A stretch of DNA of 64,000 nt. Origin: Paenibacillus graminis. Lineage in GTDB: Bacteria > Bacillota > Bacilli > Paenibacillales > Paenibacillaceae. The notes under the pieces were generated by a model. The model ran no database searches and had not been told where the DNA came from. It worked only from the letters and a program-made list of their open reading frames with translations. The DNA lies in assembly GCF_000758705.1 (NCBI RefSeq), contig NZ_CP009287.1, positions 4,092,001-4,156,000 on the forward strand, read 5' to 3'. Every line of letters starts with the position of its first letter. Position 1 is the first letter of the stretch. The translations under genes and the position numbers were made by a program. Shown here one piece after another: positions 17,516 through 26,462 of the stretch.

Positions 17516-19251
17516 CGTGCCCCCGCCTCCTCTGCAGACAGCTGGGACCCGCAGATTTCCTGGTATACGCGGCAGCTCTCCAATAATGCTTCATGTGTGC
17601 CAATACCGGCAATCCGGCCTTCGTCAAAGACAATGATCTGATCCGCCTGGCGTACGGTGCTTACCCGCTGGGAAACCAGCAATACCGTGATTTCCCCGCT
17701 GCTCTCCTTCAGTGCGCGGCGCAGCGCAGCATCCGTGGCAAAATCCAGTGCGCTTGCCGAATCGTCCAGAATCAGGATCTGCGGGTGCATAGCAACCGCC
17801 CTGGCGATGGTCAGCCGCTGCTTTTGTCCCCCGGACAGGTTCAAGCCTCCGCGTGCAACCGGAGTAGCCAGCCCTTCAGGCTGCTTCCGGATGAACTCTT
17901 CTGCCTGGGCGACAGTGGCGGCGGCCAGCAGTTCCTCTTCCGAGGCGTCCTGCTTGCCCCAGCGGATATTGTCAGCAATCGTACCGCTGAAGAGCGTAGC
18001 CTTCTGCGGTACGATGCCGATCTTCCTCCGCAGCTGCTCCAGCCCGTAATCTCTGACATTTACGCCTTCCACCCGTATCTCGCCCTCCACCGCATCATAG
18101 AAACGCGGAATCAGATTCACGAAGGTTGACTTCCCGGAGCCTGTGCTGCCGATTAGCCCTACGGTCTCTCCCCGGTTGATCGCCACAGAGACATCAAGCA
18201 GTGCCAGCTCACCGGTGGTGTTGTAGCCAAAAGATACATGCTCGAAGGTGATCGCCGGAGCCTGCTGATCAGCCCGGGGAAGCGGGTGCTTTCCGGTATC
18301 CGCAACGGAGGCTTCAGTATTCAGCACATCATTCACACGATTCGCCGAGGAAGAGGCCTTGGTGAAAATAATAACCAGATTCGAGACTACAATCAGCGCC
18401 AGCAGAATCTGGGTCACATAATTGATAAAAGCAATAATTTCCCCCTGAGACAGCCGTCCCGCATTAATATGGATGCCGCCTGCCCACAGAATGGCAATAA
18501 TTGCGGCGTTGACCACCAGCGTTGTCATAGGTCCCAGCCATGCGGAGATGCGGGCGACACGGATTGCCGTCGCTGTGAGATCCTCCGAAGCGGCATCAAA
18601 GCGCCGCTTCTCACTTCGGCTCTTGGCAAAGGCGCGGATCACGCGGATGCCGGACAGGTTCTCGCTGAGCACAAGCGCCAGATGATCCAGCTTCTGCTGG
18701 TATTTGCGGTAGAGCGGCGAGCTGCGGGTGATGATGAAATACAGAATCACACCAAATACCGGAGTCGCCGCAAGCAGGATCAGCGAGAGCCGGAAGTCGA
18801 GTATCATGGACATGATAATTGCCCCAATACAGATAAATGGAGCACGGATGACCAGCCGGATCAGCATCGCCACCGCAAGCTGCAGCTGGTTCACATCATT
18901 TGTGATCCGGTTGATCAGCGAAGGCGTGCCAAAGGTATCCAGCTCGGCATAGGAGAGCGCCGAAATATGCTTGAACATCTTATTGCGCAATGAAGTGCCG
19001 AAGCCCTGGGAGGCCTTGGCGGCATAATATTGGCATACCAGGGAACAGCTGAAGCCCAGCAATGACATCAGCACCATCAGCCCGCCCATCCGGTATACAT
19101 AGGCGCTGTCGTGGCGGCCAATCCCATTGTTGATAATCAGGGCGACGAGGGTTGGCAGCAGCAGTTCAAGAATCGCCTCCAGCAGCTTGAAGAATGGCCC
19201 CAGTGTCACTTCTTTTCTGTAGGGTTTAAGAAATACAGCCATTTTGAACAC
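17512..19251 (-). CDS. heterodimeric ABC exporter, degenerate half (YfiB-like)
   Basis: This ~579-aa half-transporter has an N-terminal six-helix membrane domain and a C-terminal ATPase with Walker A GSTGSGKST, signature LSGGQKQR and a Walker B reading LILDDSASALD. Asp therefore replaces the catalytic Glu, and Gln replaces the switch His (LVSQRVST). This is the pattern of the non-catalytic half of exporters such as LmrCD, TM287/288 or YfiBC. The partner encoded downstream has intact residues. GTG 19251 fits the AGGTGAGG ribosome site; GTG 19263 and ATG 19242 are alternatives. A LysR gene is divergent and may regulate the pair. Confidence 0.9.
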   Translation of the reverse strand: MFKMAVFLKPYRKEVTLGPFFKLLEAILELLLPTLVALIINNGIGRHDSAYVYRMGGLMVLMSLLGFSCSLVCQYYAAKASQGFGTSLRNKMFKHISALSYAELDTFGTPSLINRITNDVNQLQLAVAMLIRLVIRAPFICIGAIIMSMILDFRLSLILLAATPVFGVILYFIITRSSPLYRKYQQKLDHLALVLSENLSGIRVIRAFAKSRSEKRRFDAASEDLTATAIRVARISAWLGPMTTLVVNAAIIAILWAGGIHINAGRLSQGEIIAFINYVTQILLALIVVSNLVIIFTKASSSANRVNDVLNTEASVADTGKHPLPRADQQAPAITFEHVSFGYNTTGELALLDVSVAINRGETVGLIGSTGSGKSTFVNLIPRFYDAVEGEIRVEGVNVRDYGLEQLRRKIGIVPQKATLFSGTIADNIRWGKQDASEEELLAAATVAQAEEFIRKQPEGLATPVARGGLNLSGGQKQRLTIARAVAMHPQILILDDSASALDFATDAALRRALKESSGEITVLLVSQRVSTVRQADQIIVFDEGRIAGIGTHEALLESCRVYQEICGSQLSAEEAGAR

Positions 19252-19409
19252 AGTAATCCTCACCTAACTTCATTAGTATGTAAGAGCTATGAAAATGAAA
19301 GAAGACCCGTTATGATTATGTCATACCTGCTTACATATTAATAATATTGGTTTCGTATCCATACGATATGATTCACATATGGCAGAGAACGCAAACCGGA
19401 GGTACACTT

Positions 19410-20276
19410 ATGGATATCCGCCAGTTGAAATATTTTTTGGCGATTGCCGAAGAAGGTCAAATTACATCGGCGGCGAGAAAGCTGCAGATGGCGCAGCCGC
19501 CGCTTAGCCAGCAGCTCAAGCAGCTGGAGGAGGAGCTTGGCGTGCTGCTGGTGGAACGCGGTCCGCGGAGCATTCAGCTGACTGAAGCGGGAATGATCCT
19601 AAGGGAGCGGGCACAGCAGATTCTGGAGCTGACGGACTCTACCACCCGGGAGCTTAAGGATTTTGTTAAAGGTGTGTCCGGTACACTTTCCATCGGCACT
19701 GTCTCCTCATCGGCGGCTACCTTGCTGCAGGACCGGCTGGTGGAGTTCCATCACAACTATTCCGGGGTGAAATTTGAAATCCATGAAGGCAATACCTACC
19801 GGATCATCGATCTGTTGAACAAAGGGATTGTTGAAGTGGGCATCGTCCGCACCCCGTTCAGCAGCGCGGGCCTGGAGTGTGTCTACACGGTGTCTGAACC
19901 AATGATTGCCGTGATGGCTCATGAATATGACTGGACAGGCGGGAAGCCTGAGATTGAAATCGATGAGCTCCGGAACCGGCCCCTTATTGTTTACCGTCGC
20001 TTCGAGCAGCTGATCCGCGAGACCTGCCTGGAGAACGGATTTGATCCGCAATTCTTTTGCATGAATGACGATGCCCGCACCACCCTGCTCTGGGCCAATG
20101 CGGGGCTCGGAATCGGCATCATTCCGCGGTCGGCTTTCACCCTCGCGAGCAACAGCAATTTGGCAGCCAAGGAAATCCGCAGCGATTCCCTGAACACCCG
20201 GGTGGCTGCCGTCTGGATGAAAAACAAATACCTGTCCTCCCTGGCCGCGAAGTTTATTGAGAACTTTCAGAAGTAA
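19410..20276 (+). CDS. LysR-family transcriptional regulator
   Basis: The 288-aa protein has the LysR winged helix in residues 1-60 (DIRQLKYFLAIAEEGQIT, QPPLSQQLKQLEEELG) and a periplasmic-binding-like effector domain. ATG 19410 follows GGAGGTACACTT; the open frame extends to 19347 with no ribosome site. It is divergent from the ABC exporter genes (158 bp) and 57 nt upstream of fosB, so it may control either or both. Confidence 0.9.
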   Translation: MDIRQLKYFLAIAEEGQITSAARKLQMAQPPLSQQLKQLEEELGVLLVERGPRSIQLTEAGMILRERAQQILELTDSTTRELKDFVKGVSGTLSIGTVSSSAATLLQDRLVEFHHNYSGVKFEIHEGNTYRIIDLLNKGIVEVGIVRTPFSSAGLECVYTVSEPMIAVMAHEYDWTGGKPEIEIDELRNRPLIVYRRFEQLIRETCLENGFDPQFFCMNDDARTTLLWANAGLGIGIIPRSAFTLASNSNLAAKEIRSDSLNTRVAAVWMKNKYLSSLAAKFIENFQK

Positions 20277-20333
20277 CGGCAGAATATAACAGGGCAGAAT
20301 AATGGAAAATACTAAATATTGGAGGTATTAACC

Positions 20334-20759
20334 TTGTCGATAAAAGGGCTTAATCATTTTTTATTTTCCGTCTCCGATTTGGAAACGTCGATTGAGTTTT
20401 ACAAAAATGTATTGGATGCCCGCTTGTTGGTCAAAGGCAGAACAACTGCTTACTTTGACTTAAACGGGATGTGGCTCGCTCTCAACGAGGAAAAAGATAT
20501 CCCGCGTAATGAAATAAGTAAGTCCTACACACATATTGCTTTTTCAATTGAAGAAGCTGACTTGGAACAGATGTACGGGAAGCTGCTAAGCATGAATGTA
20601 AACATCCTATCCGGCCGGCCGAGACATGAAAAAGACAAGCAATCCATTTATTTTACGGACCCGGACGGTCATAAATTTGAGTTTCATACAGGGACTCTTC
20701 AGGATAGATTGGATTACTATAAACAGGAGAAGACACATATGGATTTTTTCGATTTATAA
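20334..20759 (+). CDS. fosB: FosB metallothiol transferase (fosfomycin resistance)
   Basis: FosB is a Mg/Mn-dependent vicinal-oxygen-chelate enzyme that opens the epoxide of fosfomycin with bacillithiol. The 141-aa product is closely similar to B. subtilis FosB along its whole length ([47 protein letters not shown]). Metal ligands are His8, the His in YTHIAF and the Glu in KFEFH. TTG 20334 is the start: GGAGGT (20321-20326) lies 7 nt before it and the next residues match the family. A LysR gene precedes it. It is a core gene in many bacilli, so its presence alone does not indicate recent acquisition. Confidence 0.95.
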   Translation: MSIKGLNHFLFSVSDLETSIEFYKNVLDARLLVKGRTTAYFDLNGMWLALNEEKDIPRNEISKSYTHIAFSIEEADLEQMYGKLLSMNVNILSGRPRHEKDKQSIYFTDPDGHKFEFHTGTLQDRLDYYKQEKTHMDFFDL

Positions 20760-20785
20760 GTTTCATCCTATTAATCAGCACAAAA

Positions 20786-20815
20786 AACCCGCCCCGGTCA
20801 TCACCGGTGGCGGGT
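20786..20815. terminator. bidirectional terminator between fosB and htpG
   Basis: AACCCGCC-CCGGT pairs with ACCGG-GGCGGGTT (bulged T) between the convergent fosB and htpG genes, with A/T runs on both sides. Confidence 0.8.
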
Positions 20816-20853
20816 TCATCTTTTTAACTTAATGCAGAAAAGGCCGCTGCGGA

Positions 20854-22734
20854 TTACACCATGATTTTGCAGATATCGTTGGTGAACTGTACCGGATCAT
20901 TTACCTGCAGGCCTTCGATCAGCAGCGCCTGATTATACAGCAGGTTCGTGTAGAGGCCAAGCTTCTCCTTGTCCCCTTCGGCTGCAGCTTTCAGGGATTT
21001 GAAGACATCATGATGAATGTTGATCTCCAGCACCTTATCCGCTTGGACTTCCTGGCCATTTGGCATCGCCTTGAGGATTTTCTCCATTTCGATCGTCAGC
21101 TCGCCTTCCGTAGAGAGGCAGACCGGATGGGATTTCAGGCGTTTGGAGGCTTTGACATTCTTCACTTTGCCGGACAGAATACCCTTCATGGCTTCGAACA
21201 ATTCCTTGTTCTCATTTTCTTCCGCTTCCGATGGCTTGTCATCGGCATTTTCTTCAATCCCTAAGTCGCCGCTGGACACGTTTTTGAACTCTTTTTCCTT
21301 ATAGGACAAGATCATCTTGATCGCGAATTCATCAATGTCGTCAGTGAAGTAGAGCATTTCGTATCCTTTGTCCGATACCATTTCGGTCTGCGGCAGCTTC
21401 TCAATCCGTTCCACGGATTCCCCGGAAGCATAGTAGATATACTTCTGGTCTTCCGGCATTCTTTCCACATACTCAGCCAAAGTCACCTGTTTCTTCTCCT
21501 TGGAGGAGTAGAACATCAGCAGGTCCTGAAGCGTTTCTTTTTCCATGCCATAGTCATTGTAGACTCCGAACTTCAGCTGTCTGCCAAAGGAAGTATAGAA
21601 TTTCTCATATTTCTCTCTCTCATCCTTCAGCAGGCTCAGGAGCTGGCTCTTGATCTTGCTCTTGATGTTCTTGGCAATCAGCGTCAGCTGGCGGTCATGC
21701 TGCAGCAGCTCGCGGGAGATGTTCAGCGACAAATCCTCGGAATCGACCATCCCTTTGACGAAGCTGAAATAATCCGGCAGCAGGTCGGCGCATTTGTTCA
21801 TGATCAGCACGCCGTTGGAATAGAGCTCCAGGCCTTTTTCATATTCCTTGGTGTAGTAGTCAAAAGGTGTGTTCTCCGGAATGAACAGGATCGCATTGTA
21901 GACCACTGCGCCGTCGGCACTGATGTGAATATGCTTCAGCGGCTTGTCGAAGCCGTAACGTTTCTCTGTGTAAAAGTTATTGTAATCCTCTTCGGTCAGC
22001 TCGTTTTTGTTCTTACGCCAGATTGGCACCATACTGTTGATGGTTTGCTCTTCCTTTGTTTCCTCGAACTCGTTATCGCTGCCTTCCTTCGGCTTGCTGC
22101 TGGTAATTTCCATCTTGATCGGGAAACGGATGAAGTCGGAATATTTCTTGATGATCGATTTCAGGCGGTATTCTTCCAGGAACTCATCATAATTGTCTTC
22201 TTCGGTGTTCGCTTTGATTTTGAGGGTAATCTCTGTCCCTACAGTGTCCTTCTCCGCCGGTTCAATCGTGTAGCCGTCTGCACCCTGGGATTCCCACTTG
22301 AAGGCCTGATCGCTGCCCAGCGCCTTGCTGACTACCGTCACATCGTCTGCCACCATAAAAGCAGAATAGAAGCCGACCCCGAACTGTCCGATAATGTTGT
22401 GGCCGTCCTTCGCTTCATTATCCTTCTTGAAAGCAAACGAGCCGCTGTTCGCGATAATCCCGAGGTTGTTCTCCAGCTCTTCCTGGTTCATCCCGATCCC
22501 CGTATCGGAGATAGTCAGGGTCCGGCTAGCCTTGTCGGCGGCCACTTTAATGTAATAATCTTCTTTATTGAACACCAGGCCTTCATCGGCCAGTGCTTTG
22601 TAATAAATTTTGTCAATGGCATCGCTTGCATTCGAGATCAGTTCCCGCAGAAAAATTTCGCGCTGCGTATAAATGGAGTTAATCATCATTTCCAGCAATC
22701 TTTTGGATTCTGCTTTAAACTCTTTTTTGGCCAT
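20854..22734 (-). CDS. htpG: Hsp90-family molecular chaperone HtpG
   Basis: The 626-aa protein is the bacterial Hsp90. The N-terminal GHKL ATPase shows [15 protein letters not shown] (Glu and Asn of the ATP site), SDTGIGM and [15 protein letters not shown]. The middle domain has NISRELLQ with the catalytic Arg, and the C-terminal dimerisation domain ends near DICKIMV. It is full length. The striking point is regulation: a perfect CIRCE operator lies 50-76 nt upstream of the start, just after a consensus promoter, which puts the gene under the HrcA repressor. Confidence 0.97.
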   Translation of the reverse strand: MAKKEFKAESKRLLEMMINSIYTQREIFLRELISNASDAIDKIYYKALADEGLVFNKEDYYIKVAADKASRTLTISDTGIGMNQEELENNLGIIANSGSFAFKKDNEAKDGHNIIGQFGVGFYSAFMVADDVTVVSKALGSDQAFKWESQGADGYTIEPAEKDTVGTEITLKIKANTEEDNYDEFLEEYRLKSIIKKYSDFIRFPIKMEITSSKPKEGSDNEFEETKEEQTINSMVPIWRKNKNELTEEDYNNFYTEKRYGFDKPLKHIHISADGAVVYNAILFIPENTPFDYYTKEYEKGLELYSNGVLIMNKCADLLPDYFSFVKGMVDSEDLSLNISRELLQHDRQLTLIAKNIKSKIKSQLLSLLKDEREKYEKFYTSFGRQLKFGVYNDYGMEKETLQDLLMFYSSKEKKQVTLAEYVERMPEDQKYIYYASGESVERIEKLPQTEMVSDKGYEMLYFTDDIDEFAIKMILSYKEKEFKNVSSGDLGIEENADDKPSEAEENENKELFEAMKGILSGKVKNVKASKRLKSHPVCLSTEGELTIEMEKILKAMPNGQEVQADKVLEINIHHDVFKSLKAAAEGDKEKLGLYTNLLYNQALLIEGLQVNDPVQFTNDICKIMV

Positions 22735-22783
22735 GAATAAGTAAATCTCCTTTCAAAAATAACCTCTGATAGTTTCCGGCTGA

Positions 22784-22810
22784 TTAGCACTCCAGTGCGA
22801 TGAGTGCTAA
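22784..22810. promoter_or_regulatory. perfect CIRCE element (HrcA operator) of htpG
   Basis: TTAGCACTC (22784-22792), nine bases, GAGTGCTAA (22802-22810) match the CIRCE consensus without a mismatch. The site lies immediately downstream of the htpG promoter. Confidence 0.95.
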
Positions 22811-22820
22811 CACTTCCTTT

Positions 22821-22850
22821 TATATACCATATTCCTGTTTTTGATGTCAA
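22821..22850 (-). promoter_or_regulatory. sigma-A promoter of htpG
   Basis: On the minus strand TTGACA (22845-22850), 18 bases, then TATATA (22821-22826). Transcription would begin inside or next to the CIRCE element. Confidence 0.75.
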
Positions 22851-22890
22851 TATATTGCTGCATACCGGAACCCTTTTGCGCCAAAAAAGA

Positions 22891-23520
22891 CTAGCGGACT
22901 GTGAATCTCTCCAATATATTTTTCCACAGGTAATCATTATCGTGAAACTCATCAGGCACCATGGGGATCTGCAGGGCGCACACATTCGAAAAAGGCCACG
23001 GGGTTTCAACAATTCCGCTCACCGGAGCCTGATTCACCACCAGCACATTGAATTCACCGGACACCAGCTCTTGTAGAACATCCAGCAGTTCCGCCGTTTC
23101 ATGTATGGTTCCTTCCGTACGGATAAATAGAATCCGGTTTGCACTCCTGAGCGCCTCCAAAAACCGTGGTACACGCCGGGTAACCTTCTCCCTAAGCTCC
23201 GGGTAGCTCACAAGCTGGGTGGGTGTATTCTGATTCAACGGAAAATCATGGTGGGAGAATACATAATAGGCCGCATCCCGCACAATATAGCATTCGGCCT
23301 TATCGTTAATACCGGTAATTGCCAGATTGGGCAGTTCCATAAAATTAGAAAAACGGTTCCGCAAGAGATTGCTCACACCGGACAATGCGGGGGACTCCAC
23401 CCAGTCCAGAACGCCTCCGATTTTCCTACGCATATGACGCGACAATTGGTCCGCTGCCAGACAATTCCGCCCCAGGCTAAAGATAACATCATAGGTTCCC
23501 TGTATCTCATTAAAGTTCAT
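22891..23520 (-). CDS. DUF1796 family putative papain-like cysteine peptidase
   Basis: This ~209-aa protein fits DUF1796: an opening strand with FSLGRNCLAADQL (family pattern S-L-G-x-x-C), then G-V-L-D-W, a central FSHHDF and an RILFIRTEG strand. The Cys and His could form a catalytic pair, but activity in this family is unproven. There is no signal peptide. ATG 23520 has AGGAGG at a 9-nt distance and is preferred over the in-frame TTG at 23526. A GT2 glycosyltransferase gene is divergent. DUF1796 genes are often found near glycosyltransferases; that association is from memory and the functional link is inference. Confidence 0.75.
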   Translation of the reverse strand: MNFNEIQGTYDVIFSLGRNCLAADQLSRHMRRKIGGVLDWVESPALSGVSNLLRNRFSNFMELPNLAITGINDKAECYIVRDAAYYVFSHHDFPLNQNTPTQLVSYPELREKVTRRVPRFLEALRSANRILFIRTEGTIHETAELLDVLQELVSGEFNVLVVNQAPVSGIVETPWPFSNVCALQIPMVPDEFHDNDYLWKNILERFTVR

Positions 23521-23679
23521 GTCCAATCCCCTCCTGCATCATTTACTATAGTTAATTACTCAAATAAAAAAGGGATTGGACTATCGGGCCTATAAACAGC
23601 GAATTAGTCAGATATGCAGGTCATAGCATAGGAATCTCACATACAATAATTGTATAAAATAGGATAGGCGGTGTACATT

Positions 23680-24558
23680 TTGGCCAAAATATCTGTTCTC
23701 ATGCCAGTTTATAATATGGCCGCATATATTGAAGAAGCGATTTGCAGTATTCTTACCCAAACCTTTTCGGATTTCGAATTGCTTATTATTGATGACGGAT
23801 CAACGGACGGAACTTTGGATATTATCCGAAAATTTGATGATACCCGAATTAAAGTGATTGCCCATTCAGTCAACCAGGGGCTGATCGCAACCTTAAATCA
23901 AGGCATCGGTTTATGCACAGGTGAATATATTGCCCGGATGGATGGCGACGATATCGCTTTGCGCCACCGGTTTGAACGTCAAGTGGAATTCATGGACACC
24001 CATCCGGATTACGGCGTTTGCGGTTCTCAGGTTTATATGTTAGGCAAAGACCGTGTTACCACAAAACCAATCAACCATGAAGAGATCAGATGCTGGCAGC
24101 TGTTCCACTGTACGATCGTGCATCCCACTATTATGATCCGAAGATCCGTACTTGTGAACCATGGAATCAGGTATCTGGATTATCCCCATGCCGAGGATTA
24201 TGAAATATGGAACCGGTTAGCGGCAGTGACGCATTTATTTAACCTTCCCGAGGTTTTGCTCATGTACAGACAACATCCGGACCAGATTTCAAATATCCAC
24301 ACGCAGGTACAATTAGTCCAATCCGAACGGATCCGCAGAGAACAGCTGCGCCTGCTTGATATTGAACCCACCGCTGAGGAGTATCAGACCCATTTGGATT
24401 TTTGCCATTTCAGAATACGGGTGCATGAACCAAATCACTATTATCAATGCTTGGGATGGGCTCACAAACTCCTTGAAGGCAACCTGCGCACACAAAGGTA
24501 CCACCATGAAACCTTAAATTCGGTATTGTCGCAATGTTTTAGTTTATCCGCATATTAG
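23680..24558 (+). CDS. family 2 glycosyltransferase
   Basis: The ~292-aa protein is a GT-A fold glycosyltransferase of family GT2. The N-terminal SVLMPVYN, the nucleotide-binding IIDDGSTDGT and the metal-binding ARMDGDD are all present, followed by a helical C-terminal part with an H-A-E-D-Y-E motif. Enzymes of this group move a sugar from an activated donor onto a surface glycan; donor and acceptor are unknown. TTG 23680 is the likely start, with GGCGGTG in front; the GTG at 23671 overlaps that site. It appears monocistronic. Confidence 0.88.
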   Translation: MAKISVLMPVYNMAAYIEEAICSILTQTFSDFELLIIDDGSTDGTLDIIRKFDDTRIKVIAHSVNQGLIATLNQGIGLCTGEYIARMDGDDIALRHRFERQVEFMDTHPDYGVCGSQVYMLGKDRVTTKPINHEEIRCWQLFHCTIVHPTIMIRRSVLVNHGIRYLDYPHAEDYEIWNRLAAVTHLFNLPEVLLMYRQHPDQISNIHTQVQLVQSERIRREQLRLLDIEPTAEEYQTHLDFCHFRIRVHEPNHYYQCLGWAHKLLEGNLRTQRYHHETLNSVLSQCFSLSAY

Positions 24559-24630
24559 GATAACGCTAATGAGGGTTACCTCTTAGAACACTTTCATTAG
24601 CATCGGTCTTTCTGGGAATGTCACACTCAA

Positions 24631-24672
24631 AAAAAGGGTTGGGCAGATTCATGATTCTCCCCAACCTTCTTT
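24631..24672. terminator. terminator between convergent genes
   Basis: AAGGGTTGGG pairs with CCCCAACCTT (one bulge), flanked by an A run on the left and T-rich sequence on the right. It serves the GT2 gene and the convergent MBL gene. Confidence 0.7.
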
Positions 24673-24696
24673 ATGTTTGCCCAGAATATACGGCGC

Positions 24697-25383
24697 TCAT
24701 TTTGTTAAGATTCCGCCATGATAGCAGTAATATGATTTAGCCTGAAGTTGTTTTAGCTCTTTCAAGGACTGCTCTGCACGCTCACGGTCCAGACAAAAAT
24801 GCGGATTGGCTATCATTAATTCCTCCCCGTCCCGAACCGCTGCATCGCCCGTAATGACACTGCTTAATTCAGGAAAATACAAAGAAATATGGCCTGATGT
24901 ATGCCCTGGTGTAGCAATGACCTTACATTGCTGATTTAAAATCCACTCCCCGTCATGGACGGTTTGATCTACGGAAACATGTTTTAGACTTTTTAGCTGC
25001 TGCACGAACCAATGTCCAAAATCTTGTTGTTCCTCCGGCATATGCTCCAGCATGGCTTCTGCTTGGGCCAATCTCTCCGGCTTCACTTTGCCGCTGATAA
25101 ATTCCGCTTCCACTCCGCTTGCCGTAATCGTAACTGAAGGGTATTTTTCTTTAAAATCGTACAAAGAACCGATATGGTCATCATCGTAGTGTGTGATCAG
25201 GATATTCTTTAAGTTCTGCATGTCATAGCCACGTGTAACAATCTCCTTCTCAATGAAAGGAAGAAACCCCGGATAGCCTGTATCCACCAGGGTTAATTGA
25301 TTCTCTGATACAATCAGGCTTGGATAAATATAATTTTGTTGGCCATTATACTCAAATTCAATTGGAAGTTCGATTATTTCCAT
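24697..25383 (-). CDS. MBL-fold metallo-hydrolase
   Basis: The 228-aa protein has the metallo-beta-lactamase metal site: ILITHYDDDHIGS (H-x-D-D-H with an extra Asp), TPGHTSGHIS, then TGDA and a final His in YCYHGG. Such proteins hydrolyse thioesters, lactones or phosphodiesters; the substrate cannot be told. ATG 25383 follows GGAGG; the in-frame TTG at 25401 overlaps the ribosome site. The LysR gene upstream (stop 25445) is on the same strand and might be co-transcribed. Confidence 0.88.
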   Translation of the reverse strand: MEIIELPIEFEYNGQQNYIYPSLIVSENQLTLVDTGYPGFLPFIEKEIVTRGYDMQNLKNILITHYDDDHIGSLYDFKEKYPSVTITASGVEAEFISGKVKPERLAQAEAMLEHMPEEQQDFGHWFVQQLKSLKHVSVDQTVHDGEWILNQQCKVIATPGHTSGHISLYFPELSSVITGDAAVRDGEELMIANPHFCLDRERAEQSLKELKQLQAKSYYCYHGGILTK

Positions 25384-25444
25384 TGTTATTCTATCCTCCA
25401 AATAGGATTAATACTTCAGCTCATTTAACCTCCGCAGCCTCCAT

Positions 25445-26341
25445 TTACAACGCAACAGCCTTTGCCTCAGCATCGGCCAGCAGCATCTGAATCAGCGACT
25501 GCAGCGGCAGCGACTTCCACTTCTTCGGATGGATCAGCAGCTGCAGATCGAAGTGGATTTCGGGATGTACAAAAGCCAGCTCCGCCAGAGTGCCCCGTTC
25601 AATCTCTTCTTCGGCTACAATTCTTGGAAGCAGGGCGATCCCCAGCCCATTGCGCACGCAGCGTTTGATCGCTTCCAGGTTGGACAGCTCAAAGCCGATG
25701 CGGAAATTGATCCCGTGCTCCCGCAAGAGATTCTCGAACAGGCTGCGGTAAATACAGCTCTCCTCGGAAACGATCAGCTCACATTGGTTCAGGTCCTGCA
25801 GCGTCACACCGTCCAGCTTGGCTAACGGGTGGCCCTTTGGTGCCACCAATACAAGCGGCTCGTCCCTGATAATCATGCGTTCCAGCTGAGAATCTGTAGT
25901 GGTGCGGTCAAGCATAAGGCCGATATCCACCTCGCCATCCCTGATCTTGGCCACCAGGTTCGCCTCCTGCTCCGTTTGCAAATGGATGTTCAGCCCCGGA
26001 AACGTTGTCCGCAGCTGCTGCAGAAAAGGCGGCAGGTAAAAGGCGGCAAGCGAATCTATCGTCCCGATGGTCAAGGTTCCCCCAATCTGCTGGGCGATGG
26101 TTTCTTTGGAGCGGTCGTACAAGTCCAATATCTCCACGAACAGCTTCAGCAGCTCTTCGCCAGGCGGAGTCAGGCGCAGCACCCGTCCATGCCGTTCCAT
26201 CAGCGGGACGCCGTACTCCTTCTCAATCTTCTGAATCTGCATGGTCACACTGGACTGCGCATAGCCCAACTCTTCAGCCGCGCGGGTAAAGCTCTGCCGC
26301 TTCGCAACCTCGCGGAAGGTCCGCATATATGTTAAATCCAT
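25445..26341 (-). CDS. LysR-family transcriptional regulator
   Basis: The 298-aa protein has a LysR DNA-binding domain (DLTYMRTFREVAKRQSFT, GYAQSSVTMQIQKIEKEYG) and a two-lobed effector domain with GTIDSLAAFYLP and GLGIALLPR. It is divergent from a DapA-like lyase gene, and the 121-bp space contains two perfect palindromes, one with the T-N11-A form of LysR sites. Control of the lyase gene is the likely role. Confidence 0.9.
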   Translation of the reverse strand: MDLTYMRTFREVAKRQSFTRAAEELGYAQSSVTMQIQKIEKEYGVPLMERHGRVLRLTPPGEELLKLFVEILDLYDRSKETIAQQIGGTLTIGTIDSLAAFYLPPFLQQLRTTFPGLNIHLQTEQEANLVAKIRDGEVDIGLMLDRTTTDSQLERMIIRDEPLVLVAPKGHPLAKLDGVTLQDLNQCELIVSEESCIYRSLFENLLREHGINFRIGFELSNLEAIKRCVRNGLGIALLPRIVAEEEIERGTLAELAFVHPEIHFDLQLLIHPKKWKSLPLQSLIQMLLADAEAKAVAL

Positions 26342-26357
26342 AATCTCTCACCCTAAC

Positions 26358-26372
26358 ATCAATAATATTGAT
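26358..26372. promoter_or_regulatory. candidate LysR operator
   Basis: ATCAATAATATTGAT is a perfect palindrome with the T-N11-A pattern, 17 bp upstream of the LysR start, between it and the DapA-like gene. Confidence 0.6.
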
Positions 26373-26402
26373 AACCTACATCATTTATTATAGCTAACGC
26401 CG

Positions 26403-26416
26403 ATGGAATATTCCAT
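26403..26416. promoter_or_regulatory. second palindrome in the LysR/DapA-like space
   Basis: ATGGAATATTCCAT is a perfect 14-bp palindrome 47 bp upstream of the lyase start, placed where the promoter of that gene should be. It is a candidate operator of unknown binder. Confidence 0.45.
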
Positions 26417-26462
26417 GCTACAGTAAGATAAAAGGATTTTAACATTTTGGAGGACGATATTC

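Noticed and set aside
21697..22740. 347-aa frame antisense to htpG
   Set aside because: Mirror frame of a conserved gene; no ribosome site or family resemblance. The same applies to the long antisense frames at 44392-45435 and 62378-63394.
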